This document shows positions 1 to 9,700 of a stretch of DNA of 64,000 nt, piece by piece. Position 1 is the first letter of the stretch, and the number at the start of each line of letters is the position of its first letter. The notes beneath the pieces are model-generated. The model had not been told where the DNA came from and ran no database searches. It saw nothing but the letters and a program-made list of their open reading frames with translations. Origin of the DNA: Mucilaginibacter xinganensis (GTDB taxonomy: Bacteria > Bacteroidota > Bacteroidia > Sphingobacteriales > Sphingobacteriaceae); assembly GCA_026225055.1 (NCBI GenBank), contig JAMFSA010000191.1, forward strand, positions 47,419 to 111,418, read 5' to 3'. Made by a program: the position numbers and the translations under genes.

Positions 1-1
1 A

Positions 2-2440
2 GGTGACATTCACCAAGGGGCATTTTATCGTTTTAAATATGATATTACGAAACTATTAAAATATGGTCAGCCAAATTTACTGGAAGTAACCGTATCTAAA
101 TATTCCGCTAATGCATCTGTAAATGCAAGTGAGCGTAAGGGTGATTTCTGGGTGTTCGGCGGTATTTTCAGGCCTGTTTTTCTGGAAGCTTTTCCGCAGC
201 AACACATTAGTCATGTAGCAGTTGATGGGAAAGCCGATGGTAGTTTTGAGGCGCAACTTAAGCTAACAAATTTACGAAATGCAGATGCAGTAACTGGGCA
301 GTTTTATACAATCACAGGTCAAAAAGTAGGGCTTGCATTTTCAACTAAAGTTAAATCAAGTGATACATCAGTATTAATAAACACACATCTGGCTGCACCA
401 AAATTATGGTCGCCGGAATTTCCGAATCTGTATAATGTAGTATTTACGCTAATTTCAAACGGCAAGGCGGTACACACCGTGCAACAACGTTTTGGTTTCC
501 GCACGGTTGAGCTGCGTTTACACGATGGTATATACGTAAATAACGTTAAAGTAAAGTTCAAAGGGGTTAATCATCATTCATTTTGGCCAACTACGGGCAG
601 AGCTACCAGCAAGGCTATCAGCGTTGCCGATGTTAAGCTCATTAAGGATATGAACATGAACGCGGTGCGTATGTCGCATTATCCGCCTGACGAACATTTT
701 TTAGATGTATGTGATTCACTGGGTTTGTTTGTGCTCGATGAATTGACAGGTTGGCATCATGCTTACGATACGCAGGTGGGGTCCAAACTGGTAAAGGAAA
801 TGATCGAGAAGGATGTGAACCACCCTTCAATTGTGATCTGGGACAACGGTAATGAAGGCGGTTTTAACTTTGATCTCGATCATTGGTTTGATGACCTCGA
901 TATTCAAAAACGTCCGTTGATTCACCCATGGGCCGTGTTCAGGGGGACCAATACCCAGCACTATATTAATTACGACTACGGCAATAACACTGCCATGCAT
1001 GGCCATGATGTATTTTTCCCTACGGAGTTTTTGCATGGTATTTACGACGGTGGTGCAGGCGCTGGTCTTGATGATTTTTGGGAGCAGATGTGGCATACGC
1101 CAATTTCGGCAGGTGGTTTTATATGGGTTTTTGCTGATGAGGCAGTAGTACGTACCGATAAAAATGGCCTGCTGGATTCCGATGGCGATCACGGACCTGA
1201 CGGTATTTTAGGGCCATACCATGAAAAGGAAGTTAGCTTTTATACCATAAAAGAAATTTGGAGCCCCGTTCATCTTGAACAGCGGGAAATTACACCGCAA
1301 TTTGATGGGAAGTTACGATTAGAGAACCGGTACCTGTACACAAATTTAAAGCAATGTACATTTACTTATAAGCTGGCTAAACTAGGTAATCCTTATCAGC
1401 AAACAATAGCGGCACCACAAACAGGCACAATTGTTTCGCCTGATGTACAGCCGGGCCAATATGGCAATTTACAATTGCACCTGTCTGTCGGTTGGCAAAA
1501 CTATGATGTATTGTACGTAACCGCTTATGATCCCTACAAAAACGAACTTTTTACCTGGAGCTGGCCTATCAGGAGTCATGATGTGATCACACAGCGAATG
1601 GTGGCAAAATCAGGCATCAATAAGCCTGTAATTACAGAGACAGATTCGCTGTATAAAGTGAGTGCTAACGGTATTCAGCTGGAGTTTAATCGCAACAACG
1701 GCATCTTAAAGAAAGTTGGAAACAGTAAAGGCGATATTCCATTTAACAACGGTCCTGTATTAGCCGAAGGACAGGATAAATCGGGCTTCCAAAAGCTGCG
1801 TAATTACTATAAAGCGGATACGCTGGTAATTGAAGCTGATTTCGCCCCAAAAACTACCGAGGCGCAGTTAAGATGGATGATCTATCCGTCAGGTTTAGTA
1901 CGATTGGATTTAAAATACTGGCCTGTAGGCGAGGATGGTAAATTGTTAGGCGTAAGCTTTTCCTATCCCGAAAAGGATGTACAAGGCGTAACTTATATGG
2001 GTGACGGCCCATACCGGGTTTGGAAAGATAGGCTGAAGGGCGTGACCCTGAATGTTTGGGACAAAACCTACAACAATACCATAACCGGAGAGGACAGCAC
2101 CAAACTCATCTACCCCGAATTTAAAGGGTATTATTCCAATCTATACTGGATGAAGATAAAGACTACAGGCCAACCCATCACCGTAATCTGCGATAGCCGG
2201 GATGTTTTTATGCGCTTGTTTACGCCAAAATATCCAAAGCTTACCTATGGCAATAACATCGCGCCTGATTTTCCTTCGGGGGATATATCATTTATGCACG
2301 GCATAACACCCATCGGCACAAAATCACAGCAATCAACACGATTGGGCCCGCAAGGACAAGTGAACCAGTATTTTAATTACGATAAGCATATTGAAGATGC
2401 CTTATCGCTCACCCTATACTTTGATTTTTCAGGAAAGTAA
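2..2440 (+). CDS. Glycoside hydrolase family 2 protein (5' end missing)
   Basis: The reading frame is open from base 2, so the gene begins before the window; the GTG at 152 is an internal Val, not a start. About 812 residues are visible. The first ~90 belong to the GH2 sugar-binding jelly-roll domain (HQGAFYRF, then FWVFGGIFRPV), followed by an Ig-like domain and the TIM barrel. The acid/base Glu lies in NGNEGG (visible residue 285) and the likely nucleophile in PTEFLHG (residue 342). A long beta-rich C-terminal part follows. The family includes beta-galactosidases, beta-glucuronidases and arabinopyranosidases; the substrate cannot be read from sequence. It is first in a 12-gene run and ends 2 bp before the GH78 gene, so it probably removes a sugar capping rhamnogalacturonan side chains in the periplasm. 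Confidence 0.92.
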   Translation, partial: GDIHQGAFYRFKYDITKLLKYGQPNLLEVTVSKYSANASVNASERKGDFWVFGGIFRPVFLEAFPQQHISHVAVDGKADGSFEAQLKLTNLRNADAVTGQFYTITGQKVGLAFSTKVKSSDTSVLINTHLAAPKLWSPEFPNLYNVVFTLISNGKAVHTVQQRFGFRTVELRLHDGIYVNNVKVKFKGVNHHSFWPTTGRATSKAISVADVKLIKDMNMNAVRMSHYPPDEHFLDVCDSLGLFVLDELTGWHHAYDTQVGSKLVKEMIEKDVNHPSIVIWDNGNEGGFNFDLDHWFDDLDIQKRPLIHPWAVFRGTNTQHYINYDYGNNTAMHGHDVFFPTEFLHGIYDGGAGAGLDDFWEQMWHTPISAGGFIWVFADEAVVRTDKNGLLDSDGDHGPDGILGPYHEKEVSFYTIKEIWSPVHLEQREITPQFDGKLRLENRYLYTNLKQCTFTYKLAKLGNPYQQTIAAPQTGTIVSPDVQPGQYGNLQLHLSVGWQNYDVLYVTAYDPYKNELFTWSWPIRSHDVITQRMVAKSGINKPVITETDSLYKVSANGIQLEFNRNNGILKKVGNSKGDIPFNNGPVLAEGQDKSGFQKLRNYYKADTLVIEADFAPKTTEAQLRWMIYPSGLVRLDLKYWPVGEDGKLLGVSFSYPEKDVQGVTYMGDGPYRVWKDRLKGVTLNVWDKTYNNTITGEDSTKLIYPEFKGYYSNLYWMKIKTTGQPITVICDSRDVFMRLFTPKYPKLTYGNNIAPDFPSGDISFMHGITPIGTKSQQSTRLGPQGQVNQYFNYDKHIEDALSLTLYFDFSGK

Positions 2441-2442
2441 GT

Positions 2443-5208
2443 ATGTCAGCAGCATCAAAATATATCGTGTTTTTATTGACCGGCATTTTTAGCTGTTGGT
2501 TTGCAAACGCATTTGCGGATGTGAGCCTGCAGAACCTCCGCTGCGAAATGCTGAAAGACCCGCAAGGCATCGGTACAACACAGCCACGTTTAAGCTGGCA
2601 AATTAACAGCGACGAGCGTAATACGCAGCAAACAGCCTATGAGATCATAGTTGCATCATCGCCACAAAAGCTGGCCTCAAACATTGGCGATCTGTGGGAT
2701 TCGCATAAAGTTATGTCTGACAGGTCCATCATGGTGAATTATGCTAGCAGGCCTTTGGCTAGTCGTGCAGCCTGTTACTGGAAAGTTAAAGTATGGACTA
2801 CAAAAGGTGAAAGCCCCTGGAGCCAACCTGCGTTTTGGAGCGTTGGCTTACTAAATGCTGCTGACTGGAAAGCAAAATGGATAGGATATGAGCACGGTTT
2901 CCCGTGGGATAGCGTTTCAAAGTTTTCAAGGCTATCAGCACGGTATTACCGCAAGCAATTTCAGAACAGTCAGCAGGTTAAAAAAGCGATAGTTTACATC
3001 GTTGGTTTAGGTCATTATGAGCTATACATCAACGGTAAACCTATTGGCGACCAGGTTTTAGCCGAAGCACCTACAGACTATACGCAATCAGTATTATATA
3101 ATACGTTTGATGTTACTGCGAATCTTCAGCAGGGTGAAAATGTTATTGGTACTGTACTGGGTAACGGTCGTTTTTTTACTATGCGACCCAAATACAAGCC
3201 TAAAAAGATCAAGGAGTTTGGTTTTCCGAAAATGCTGTTACAACTGGAACTCACTTACCAGGATGGTAGTAAAAAAGTGATTACGAGCGACGATAGCTGG
3301 AAATTTACCGCTGATGGGCCAATCCGCACCAACAACGAATATGATGGTGAAGAATACGATGCTACCAAAGAACTTACCGACTGGAATGTTGTCGGTTACG
3401 ATGACCGCAAATGGCTAAAACCCGAACTGGTTGAAGCGCCCGGTGGTAAAGTGGAGGCACAAATGAACGAGCCGATCAAAATAGTGGATACCATTCATCC
3501 TGTCAGTATAAAACAACTGAAACCCGGCACCTGGATAATGGATATGGGCCAAAATATGGCTGGCTGGGTACAAATGAAGGTAAGAGGTAAGCGCGGTGAT
3601 AAAGTTACCTTGCGCTTTGCTGAAACGCTTAAAGAAGACAGCGACCTCTACATAGCCAACCTGCGCGATGCCAAAGTAACCGACATTTATACGTTAAAAG
3701 GCGGAGGCGAAGAAATATGGCACCCGGTATTTGTATATCATGGGTTCAGGTATGTGCAGATAACCGGTTACCCGGGTACGCCGACTGTAGATGATTTTAT
3801 AGGGCAGGTGGTTTCAGATAATATGGCGAATACGGGCCATTTTGAAACCTCAAATCCGCTGATCAATCAGGTCTATCATAACGCCTACTGGGGTATTTTA
3901 AGCGATTACAAAGGCATGCCTGTCGATTGCCCGCAGCGTAATGAGCGTATGCCCTGGCTTGGCGACCGGGCGATTGGTTCATTAGGTGAAAGCTTTGTAT
4001 TTAACAATGAAAACCTGTACGCCAAATGGCTGGATGATATTGAACAATCGCAAAAACCAGATGGCTCAATACCTGATGTAGCCCCGGCTTACTGGAATTA
4101 TTATAGTGATAATATGACCTGGCCTGGCACTTATATCCTCATTGCCGATATGCTTTGTAATCAGTTTGATGATAAAGGGCCTATTGAAAAGCATTATCCA
4201 TCCATGAAAAAATGGCTCGGCTATATGCGCCAAAAATATGCTAAGGATAACCTGATGACCAAGGATAAATACGGCGACTGGTGCGTGCCACCCGAATCAC
4301 CCGAATTAATCCACTCAAGGGATTCATCACGCAATACCAATGGGGTGTTGATCGCTACTGCCTATTACTATCGCCTATTGCTGTTGATGCAGCACTTTGC
4401 CAAAATTTTGAACAAGCCTGCGGATGCTCAGCAGTTTGCCGCTCAGGCATTGCAGGCTAAGAATGCCTTCAACCAAAAATTCCTGGATAAAAAAACGCTT
4501 CAATACGATAACAATACGGTAACTGCTAATCTGCTGCCGCTGTACTTCGGTATGGTGCCTGCCGCAGATAGAAAAGGAGTGTTCGATAATATTGTAAACA
4601 AGATCACCATTGATGCAAACAGTCATATCAGCACAGGCGTTATCGGTACGCAATGGCTCATGAGGGGATTAACAGATTTTGGCCGCCCCGATATTGCTTA
4701 CCATATAGCAGCGAATGATGATTACCCAAGCTGGGGCTACATGGTAAAACGTGGTGCTACCACCATTTGGGAGCTTTGGAATGGCGATACCGCCGCACCA
4801 GCCATGAATTCCCGTAATCACATTATGCTTTTGGGCGACCTCATCGCCTGGTTTTACCAGGACCTGGGGGGAATTAAAGCTGATGAGCCCGGTTTTAAAA
4901 CCATTGTTATGAAGCCTGCAACTGTTAACGGGTTGAATTATGTGAACGCATCATACACAACACCTTATGGTTTAGTAAAAAGTAACTGGAAAAAACAATC
5001 CGGACATTTTGATTGGACAATTACCATCCCTGCAAATTCAAAAGCAATAGTTTATCTGCCTGCTTATAAAGTGAGCGATATTACCTGTGATGGTAAAGCC
5101 CTATCAACATTAAGCGGAGCGAAAACTTTGTTTGATGACAACGGCGAAACGAAATTAGAAATAGGATCAGGCGATTACCATTTTGAGATAAATAATTATG
5201 GCAAATAA
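2443..5208 (+). CDS. GH78 alpha-L-rhamnosidase (long form)
   Basis: This is a 921-residue exported enzyme expected to release terminal alpha-L-rhamnose from pectic side chains. A signal peptide ends near residue 26 (ANAFA). Family order is seen: an Fn3-like N domain (~30-130), the carbohydrate-binding rhamnosidase N domain (~160-330), the (alpha/alpha)6 barrel (~450-800) and a C-terminal beta-sandwich. The active-site block DCPQRNERMPWLGD puts Asp at 495 and Glu at 501, the six-residue spacing known from characterised GH78 enzymes. The second catalytic Glu is 777 in TTIWELW. It starts 2 bp after the GH2 stop and overlaps the next gene by 11 bp, which implies translational coupling. Confidence 0.95.
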   Translation: MSAASKYIVFLLTGIFSCWFANAFADVSLQNLRCEMLKDPQGIGTTQPRLSWQINSDERNTQQTAYEIIVASSPQKLASNIGDLWDSHKVMSDRSIMVNYASRPLASRAACYWKVKVWTTKGESPWSQPAFWSVGLLNAADWKAKWIGYEHGFPWDSVSKFSRLSARYYRKQFQNSQQVKKAIVYIVGLGHYELYINGKPIGDQVLAEAPTDYTQSVLYNTFDVTANLQQGENVIGTVLGNGRFFTMRPKYKPKKIKEFGFPKMLLQLELTYQDGSKKVITSDDSWKFTADGPIRTNNEYDGEEYDATKELTDWNVVGYDDRKWLKPELVEAPGGKVEAQMNEPIKIVDTIHPVSIKQLKPGTWIMDMGQNMAGWVQMKVRGKRGDKVTLRFAETLKEDSDLYIANLRDAKVTDIYTLKGGGEEIWHPVFVYHGFRYVQITGYPGTPTVDDFIGQVVSDNMANTGHFETSNPLINQVYHNAYWGILSDYKGMPVDCPQRNERMPWLGDRAIGSLGESFVFNNENLYAKWLDDIEQSQKPDGSIPDVAPAYWNYYSDNMTWPGTYILIADMLCNQFDDKGPIEKHYPSMKKWLGYMRQKYAKDNLMTKDKYGDWCVPPESPELIHSRDSSRNTNGVLIATAYYYRLLLLMQHFAKILNKPADAQQFAAQALQAKNAFNQKFLDKKTLQYDNNTVTANLLPLYFGMVPAADRKGVFDNIVNKITIDANSHISTGVIGTQWLMRGLTDFGRPDIAYHIAANDDYPSWGYMVKRGATTIWELWNGDTAAPAMNSRNHIMLLGDLIAWFYQDLGGIKADEPGFKTIVMKPATVNGLNYVNASYTTPYGLVKSNWKKQSGHFDWTITIPANSKAIVYLPAYKVSDITCDGKALSTLSGAKTLFDDNGETKLEIGSGDYHFEINNYGK

Positions 5209-6346
5209 GCAGTATAAAAAGGGATTTTGGATGATGGTTGCTTTATGCCTGGTATTTGCTACAAGCACATATGCCCAGCCCAAACAATGGAGTAAAGGTA
5301 TCATCACTAACGAATTTATTTTTGAGAAGGCACCATATCCTGAATGCCACTCTGCAACAATTGCCGAAACACCAAAAGGGTTAGTAGCAGCATGGTTTGG
5401 CGGCACAAAAGAGCGTAATCCGGATGTGTGTATCTGGGTGAGCCGGTTGGTAAACGGTAAATGGATAGAAGCTATCAAGGTTGCAAACGGCATACAAAAC
5501 GATACCTTACGCTATGCTTGCTGGAATCCGGTGCTTTACCAGGTTTCAGGCGGTGACCTGCTGTTGTTTTATAAAATTGGCCCTTCTCCCGCAAAATGGA
5601 AAGGATTTATAAGGCGATCCAAAGATGGCGGTATTACCTGGTCGGCGCAGGAAGCTTTGCCTGATGGTATTTTAGGCCCGGTTAAAAACCAGCCGGTAAC
5701 GTTAAATAATGGCAACATCCTGTCACCATCAGGAACTGAAAATAGCGGCGCTAAGGTTCATTTTGAGCTATCAGCAGACAAAGGGAAAACCTGGCAGGCT
5801 ACAGACCCGCTTAATGATGGCAAAACGGTAAAGGCTTTACAACCCACTATTTTATTTCATAAAAGCGACAGCTTACAGATGCTTTGCCGTACCCAAAACC
5901 GGGCGATATATGAATCATGGTCGGCTGATAATGGTAAAAATTGGTCGCCACTTGATAAAACATCATTACCCAACAATAACTCAGGCATTGATGGGGTGAC
6001 GCTTAAGGATGGCCGCCAGCTGCTGGTTTATAACCACGTATTGCCGCCGGGTAACCTTGCCAAGGGAGCGCGTACGCCGCTAAATGTAGCGATATCCAAC
6101 GATGGTAGAACATGGTATGCTGCGCTGATACTTGAAGATTCGCCTATCAGCCAGTATTCATACCCATCAGTTATACAAACTGCCGATGGCTTGGTGCATG
6201 TGGTTTACACTTGGCGCAGGCAACGTATCAGGCACGTAGTTATCGACCCTAAAAAACTAGTTTTAAAAGAAATAATAAACGGCGAATGGCCCAAAGTAGA
6301 GGGCTATACACCGCCGGTAGTAACAGGCGACGCAAAAGACTTATAA
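5198..6346 (+). CDS. Sialidase-fold (BNR/Asp-box) secreted protein, probable exo-hydrolase
   Basis: The protein has 382 residues, with a signal peptide ending at TYAQ (~27). Four Asp-box motifs are visible (SKDGGITW ~140, SADKGKTW ~191, SADNGKNW ~242, SNDGRTW ~300), which marks a six-bladed propeller of the sialidase superfamily. I cannot find the RIP arginine or the usual arginine triad of true GH33 sialidases, and the N-terminal strand reads HSATIAETPKG. Sialic acid is therefore an unlikely substrate. Related propellers in pectin loci act on acidic sugars (a GH33 enzyme on Dha in RG-II) or on rhamnose-glucuronate links (GH145). It lies within a rhamnosidase operon and overlaps the GH78 gene by 11 bp. 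The function is not assigned beyond the fold. Confidence 0.85.
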   Translation: MANKQYKKGFWMMVALCLVFATSTYAQPKQWSKGIITNEFIFEKAPYPECHSATIAETPKGLVAAWFGGTKERNPDVCIWVSRLVNGKWIEAIKVANGIQNDTLRYACWNPVLYQVSGGDLLLFYKIGPSPAKWKGFIRRSKDGGITWSAQEALPDGILGPVKNQPVTLNNGNILSPSGTENSGAKVHFELSADKGKTWQATDPLNDGKTVKALQPTILFHKSDSLQMLCRTQNRAIYESWSADNGKNWSPLDKTSLPNNNSGIDGVTLKDGRQLLVYNHVLPPGNLAKGARTPLNVAISNDGRTWYAALILEDSPISQYSYPSVIQTADGLVHVVYTWRRQRIRHVVIDPKKLVLKEIINGEWPKVEGYTPPVVTGDAKDL

Positions 6347-6358
6347 GGAGATATGGTG

Positions 6359-7774
6359 ATGAAAAGATATAAAATATACACGCTGTTAGGCTTTTTGTTG
6401 CTGCCGGTCATGCTATGGGCCCAGCAAGATACCGACCACGAATACAGGCGGTCACTAAAAGACGTGCTCGATGAGATACAAGCAAGGTATCACGTTAAAA
6501 TAAAATATACCGACGACCAGGTTAAAGATAAATACGTGAATTATGCCGACTGGCGCTTTCGCAATACGGTTGATGAAACACTGGTTAACGTGCTGGCTCC
6601 TGTGGATATGAAGGTGAATAAGACCGGGCCGTCATCCTATAAATTAAAGGATTATGAATACAATGTATGGTCGGTTGAGGATGGTTGGGCAAAACTGGAT
6701 AGTATAGCCAAATTATACCATGATGTTAACAGTTGGGAACAACGCAAAGCGATACTTCGCCCTGAACTATATAAGGCGCTCGACTTGTCGCCATTGCCTG
6801 CCAGGCCTGATTCAAAACCCATCATCACCGCAAAAAGAATTTATAACGGTTATACCGTTGAAAATATAGCTATAGAGGTTTTGCCGGGCCTGTATATCAA
6901 TGGCTCGTTATATAAGCCATTGCATTTTAAAGGGAAGATCCCTGTGATGCTCAGTCCCGACGGGCACTGGGATAAGCAGCGTTATCGTGCCGATTGCCAG
7001 CTGCGTTGCGCTTCGCTTGCCCGTATGGGTTGCATGGCTTACAGCTATGATCTGTTTGCATGGGGCGAATCATTATTGCAATTCAAAGCGGAAGATCACC
7101 GCACAAGCATAGCGCAGGTTGTACAAACATTAGGAGCTATCAGGATCATAGATTATCTGTTGAGTTTAAAAGAAACTGACCCCGCCCGATTAGGTATCAG
7201 CGGTGGTTCAGGAGGTGGCAGTCATACGGTGTTAATGGCTGCTATTGATCAGCGTATTAAATTGAGCGCCCCTGTGGTTTCAGTATCATCGTATTTCTAT
7301 GGCGGCTGCCCTTGTGAAAGCGGTATGCCTATCCATATGTGCGATGGCGGAACTGATAATGTAGAACTGGCTGCTATGGCAGCACCTAATCCGCAGCTTT
7401 TGATTACTGATGGCAAGGACTGGACGGCTCACATGCCTGAACATGATTTTCCATATCTGCAAAAAGTGTATGGTTATTATGCTAAAAGTAGTTTGGTTGA
7501 AAACGTACATCTGCCGAATGAGGGTCATGACTACGGCCCGTCAAAACGAAACGCGTTATACAAATTCGTAGCTAAAAACTTTAAGCTGGATATCAGTAAA
7601 ATAGAGGATAAGACCGGCAACGTAGATGAATCACAAGTAACTATTGAGCAGGAACCACAGATGTATGTTTTTGGCGATCATGGTCAATATCTTCCAAAAG
7701 ATGCCATACATGGCTATGCGAATTTATTGCATGTTTTCGCGACAGCACCCAGAGAAAAAACTTCAATTAATTGA
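6359..7774 (+). CDS. STN domain-alpha/beta hydrolase fusion, probable pectin side-chain esterase
   Basis: The ATG at 6359 is preferred over 6353 because an AAGGAG sequence ends at 6350, 8 bases upstream, and MKRYKIYT begins a good signal peptide (cut after LWAQ). Residues ~28-100 resemble an STN domain (secretin/TonB short N-terminus: LKDVLDEIQARYHVKIKY ... LVNVL). The rest is an alpha/beta hydrolase of the acetylxylan-esterase/CE7-CE19 kind. The nucleophile Ser is in GISGGSGGG (~281) and the catalytic His in NEGHDYG (~390). A CPCE motif is near the substrate-facing loop; a similar cysteine-rich loop occurs, as I recall, in CE19-type pectin esterases. The probable role is removing methyl or acetyl esters in the periplasm. 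Its stop overlaps the next start (TTGA). Confidence 0.85.
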   Translation: MKRYKIYTLLGFLLLPVMLWAQQDTDHEYRRSLKDVLDEIQARYHVKIKYTDDQVKDKYVNYADWRFRNTVDETLVNVLAPVDMKVNKTGPSSYKLKDYEYNVWSVEDGWAKLDSIAKLYHDVNSWEQRKAILRPELYKALDLSPLPARPDSKPIITAKRIYNGYTVENIAIEVLPGLYINGSLYKPLHFKGKIPVMLSPDGHWDKQRYRADCQLRCASLARMGCMAYSYDLFAWGESLLQFKAEDHRTSIAQVVQTLGAIRIIDYLLSLKETDPARLGISGGSGGGSHTVLMAAIDQRIKLSAPVVSVSSYFYGGCPCESGMPIHMCDGGTDNVELAAMAAPNPQLLITDGKDWTAHMPEHDFPYLQKVYGYYAKSSLVENVHLPNEGHDYGPSKRNALYKFVAKNFKLDISKIEDKTGNVDESQVTIEQEPQMYVFGDHGQYLPKDAIHGYANLLHVFATAPREKTSIN

Positions 7775-9699
7775 TTTTGAAAAAGCTCTGCGCCATATTG
7801 ATCATTTGTGCATTGTCCGTTACCTGGAGACAAGCTTTAGCTGCTGATATTTGGGTGGCTGTAAACGGTAACGATAGTAACACAGGTAGAAAGGATAGCC
7901 CCAAACAAACTATAGCAGCGGCGTTAAGACAAGCACGTGAATTACGCAGGCTGAATGACCCATCGATAACCAATGGTATTCATATCATTATTGAGGATGG
8001 CGAGTACATTTTGGATGAACCTTTATTTATCCGTCCGGAAGATTCTGGAACAGCCACATCACCAACCATAATTGAAAATGCGCCGGGTGAAAAGCCCGTG
8101 ATCAGCGGTGGAGCAGCTATTAATAAATGGAAGAAAGTTTCAGTACCTGTTACAGGGTTGCCAAAAGAAGCGCAGGGCAAACTATGGGAAGCTACTATCT
8201 CTCAAACGGGTGGCAATAATTTATTATTCAGACAGCTATGGGTTAACGGTGATAAAGCCATTCGCGCCAGGGAAAGTGATACTGATGAGAGCATGAACCG
8301 TATCCTATCATTGGATAAGCAAAAACAGGAGATCTGGATCCCATTACCTGCAAACGGTTTACCCAAATACCCCGCACAAATGGAAATGGTGATCCACCAA
8401 ATGTGGGCCATTGCTAATCTGAGGATAAAATCTATAATCATTGATGGCAATCAAGCTGGGTTAACCTTTTATCAGCCTGAAAGTAAAATAGAATTTGAAC
8501 ACCCATGGCCTGCCCCGGTGATTGATAAGGAGCATAAAATGAATGGTAATTCGGCTTTTTATCTGACCAATTCCCTATGGTTTTTAAACAAGCCCGGCGA
8601 GTGGTACGAAGATATAAGAGCCGGGAAAGTTTATTACTGGCCCCGTAAAGGTGAAGATTTAGCTAACGCGAAGGTAATAGCCCCATCACTTGAAAAGTTG
8701 ATACAGGTAAGCGGTACTATGGAAAGGCCGGTAAGTTATGTGTTTTTTAAGGGCATCAGTTTTGAATATACTACCTGGTTGCGGCCATCGCAACAGGGCC
8801 ACGTGTCCTTACAGGCAGGCATGTACTTGCTGGATGCCTACAAATTAAAAGTTAAAGGCACACCAGAAAAAAGTGGACTTGAAAACCAGGCATGGGTTGG
8901 TCGCCCGCCCGCTGCTGTTGAATTAAGTTATGTAAACCATATCGGTTTTGAGGCTTGCACATTTACACATCTGGTGTCAACAGCTTTAGATTACACAAGA
9001 GGTACGCATGATGATGAGATAAAAGGCAACCTTTTTAAAGACATTGGCGGCACAGGTATACAAATTGGTGTGTTTTCGGATGAAGGCTTTGAAGCGCATT
9101 TGCTCTATAACCCATTGGACATACGGGAGGTTTGCACAAACGAGCATATTGAAAATAATTTAGTTATTAATGCTACTAATGAAGACTGGGGATGCCTCGG
9201 TATCAGCGCTGGTTATGTAAAGGGTATCAGGATCGAGCATAATGAGGTGTGTGATGTATCTTATTCCGGTATCAGCGTAGGCTGGGGGTGGACTAAAGCC
9301 ACCAATGCCATGAGCGATAATATTATCCGTGCCAATAAAGTACATCACTACGCTAAACACATGTATGATGTAGCCGGCATTTATACCTTATCGGCGCAGC
9401 CAAACTCAGTTATCGACAGCAATTATGTGGATAGCATTTACAAAGTATCCTATGCGCACGATCCGCAGCATTGGTTCTATTTATATACAGATGAAGGATC
9501 CTCATATTTCACTGTAAAGAATAACTGGTGCCCATCTGAAAAATTCCTGAAGAATGCCAACGGACCCGGGAATATTTGGGAAAATAACGGTCCGATGGTA
9601 GCAGAGGATATAAAGAATGCTGCAGGATTGCAGTCGCCCTATAAGTATCTGTTAAACGGTATAAAAGAGAATGCCGATCATCAACCTATAAATCATTAA
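7771..9699 (+). CDS. GH141-like right-handed beta-helix glycoside hydrolase
   Basis: This 642-residue exported protein starts at a TTG that overlaps the preceding stop (TTGA). The frame has no nearby ATG, and a signal peptide begins immediately (LKKLCAILIICALS, cut after ALA). The pattern WVAVNGNDSNTGRKDSPKQT, followed by a full parallel beta-helix with late repeats such as IRIEHNEVCDVSYSGISV, is typical of GH141. That family includes an alpha-L-fucosidase from RG-II breakdown and a xylanase. A pectate lyase is the alternative for this fold, but length and N-terminus favour GH141. The neighbours suggest a rare sugar on rhamnogalacturonan as the target. Confidence 0.82.
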   Translation: MILKKLCAILIICALSVTWRQALAADIWVAVNGNDSNTGRKDSPKQTIAAALRQARELRRLNDPSITNGIHIIIEDGEYILDEPLFIRPEDSGTATSPTIIENAPGEKPVISGGAAINKWKKVSVPVTGLPKEAQGKLWEATISQTGGNNLLFRQLWVNGDKAIRARESDTDESMNRILSLDKQKQEIWIPLPANGLPKYPAQMEMVIHQMWAIANLRIKSIIIDGNQAGLTFYQPESKIEFEHPWPAPVIDKEHKMNGNSAFYLTNSLWFLNKPGEWYEDIRAGKVYYWPRKGEDLANAKVIAPSLEKLIQVSGTMERPVSYVFFKGISFEYTTWLRPSQQGHVSLQAGMYLLDAYKLKVKGTPEKSGLENQAWVGRPPAAVELSYVNHIGFEACTFTHLVSTALDYTRGTHDDEIKGNLFKDIGGTGIQIGVFSDEGFEAHLLYNPLDIREVCTNEHIENNLVINATNEDWGCLGISAGYVKGIRIEHNEVCDVSYSGISVGWGWTKATNAMSDNIIRANKVHHYAKHMYDVAGIYTLSAQPNSVIDSNYVDSIYKVSYAHDPQHWFYLYTDEGSSYFTVKNNWCPSEKFLKNANGPGNIWENNGPMVAEDIKNAAGLQSPYKYLLNGIKENADHQPINH

Positions 9700-9700
9700 T

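Noticed and set aside
152..154. GTG at 152 as start of the first GH2 gene
   Set aside because: The frame is open back to base 2 and the upstream residues continue the GH2 sugar-binding domain, so the true start is outside the window.
827..1192. Antisense frame of 121 codons inside the first GH2 gene, and the many similar frames elsewhere
   Set aside because: They lie opposite or within strongly supported genes, show no domain or signal pattern, and follow from the codon structure of the real genes.
5198..6346. Annotation as exo-alpha-sialidase
   Set aside because: Asp boxes are present but the RIP arginine and triad are not visible, and the context is plant pectin; only the fold is claimed.
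7644..7847. + strand frame of 67 codons across the esterase/GH141 junction
   Set aside because: It overlaps two well-supported genes in another frame and has no recognisable protein features.
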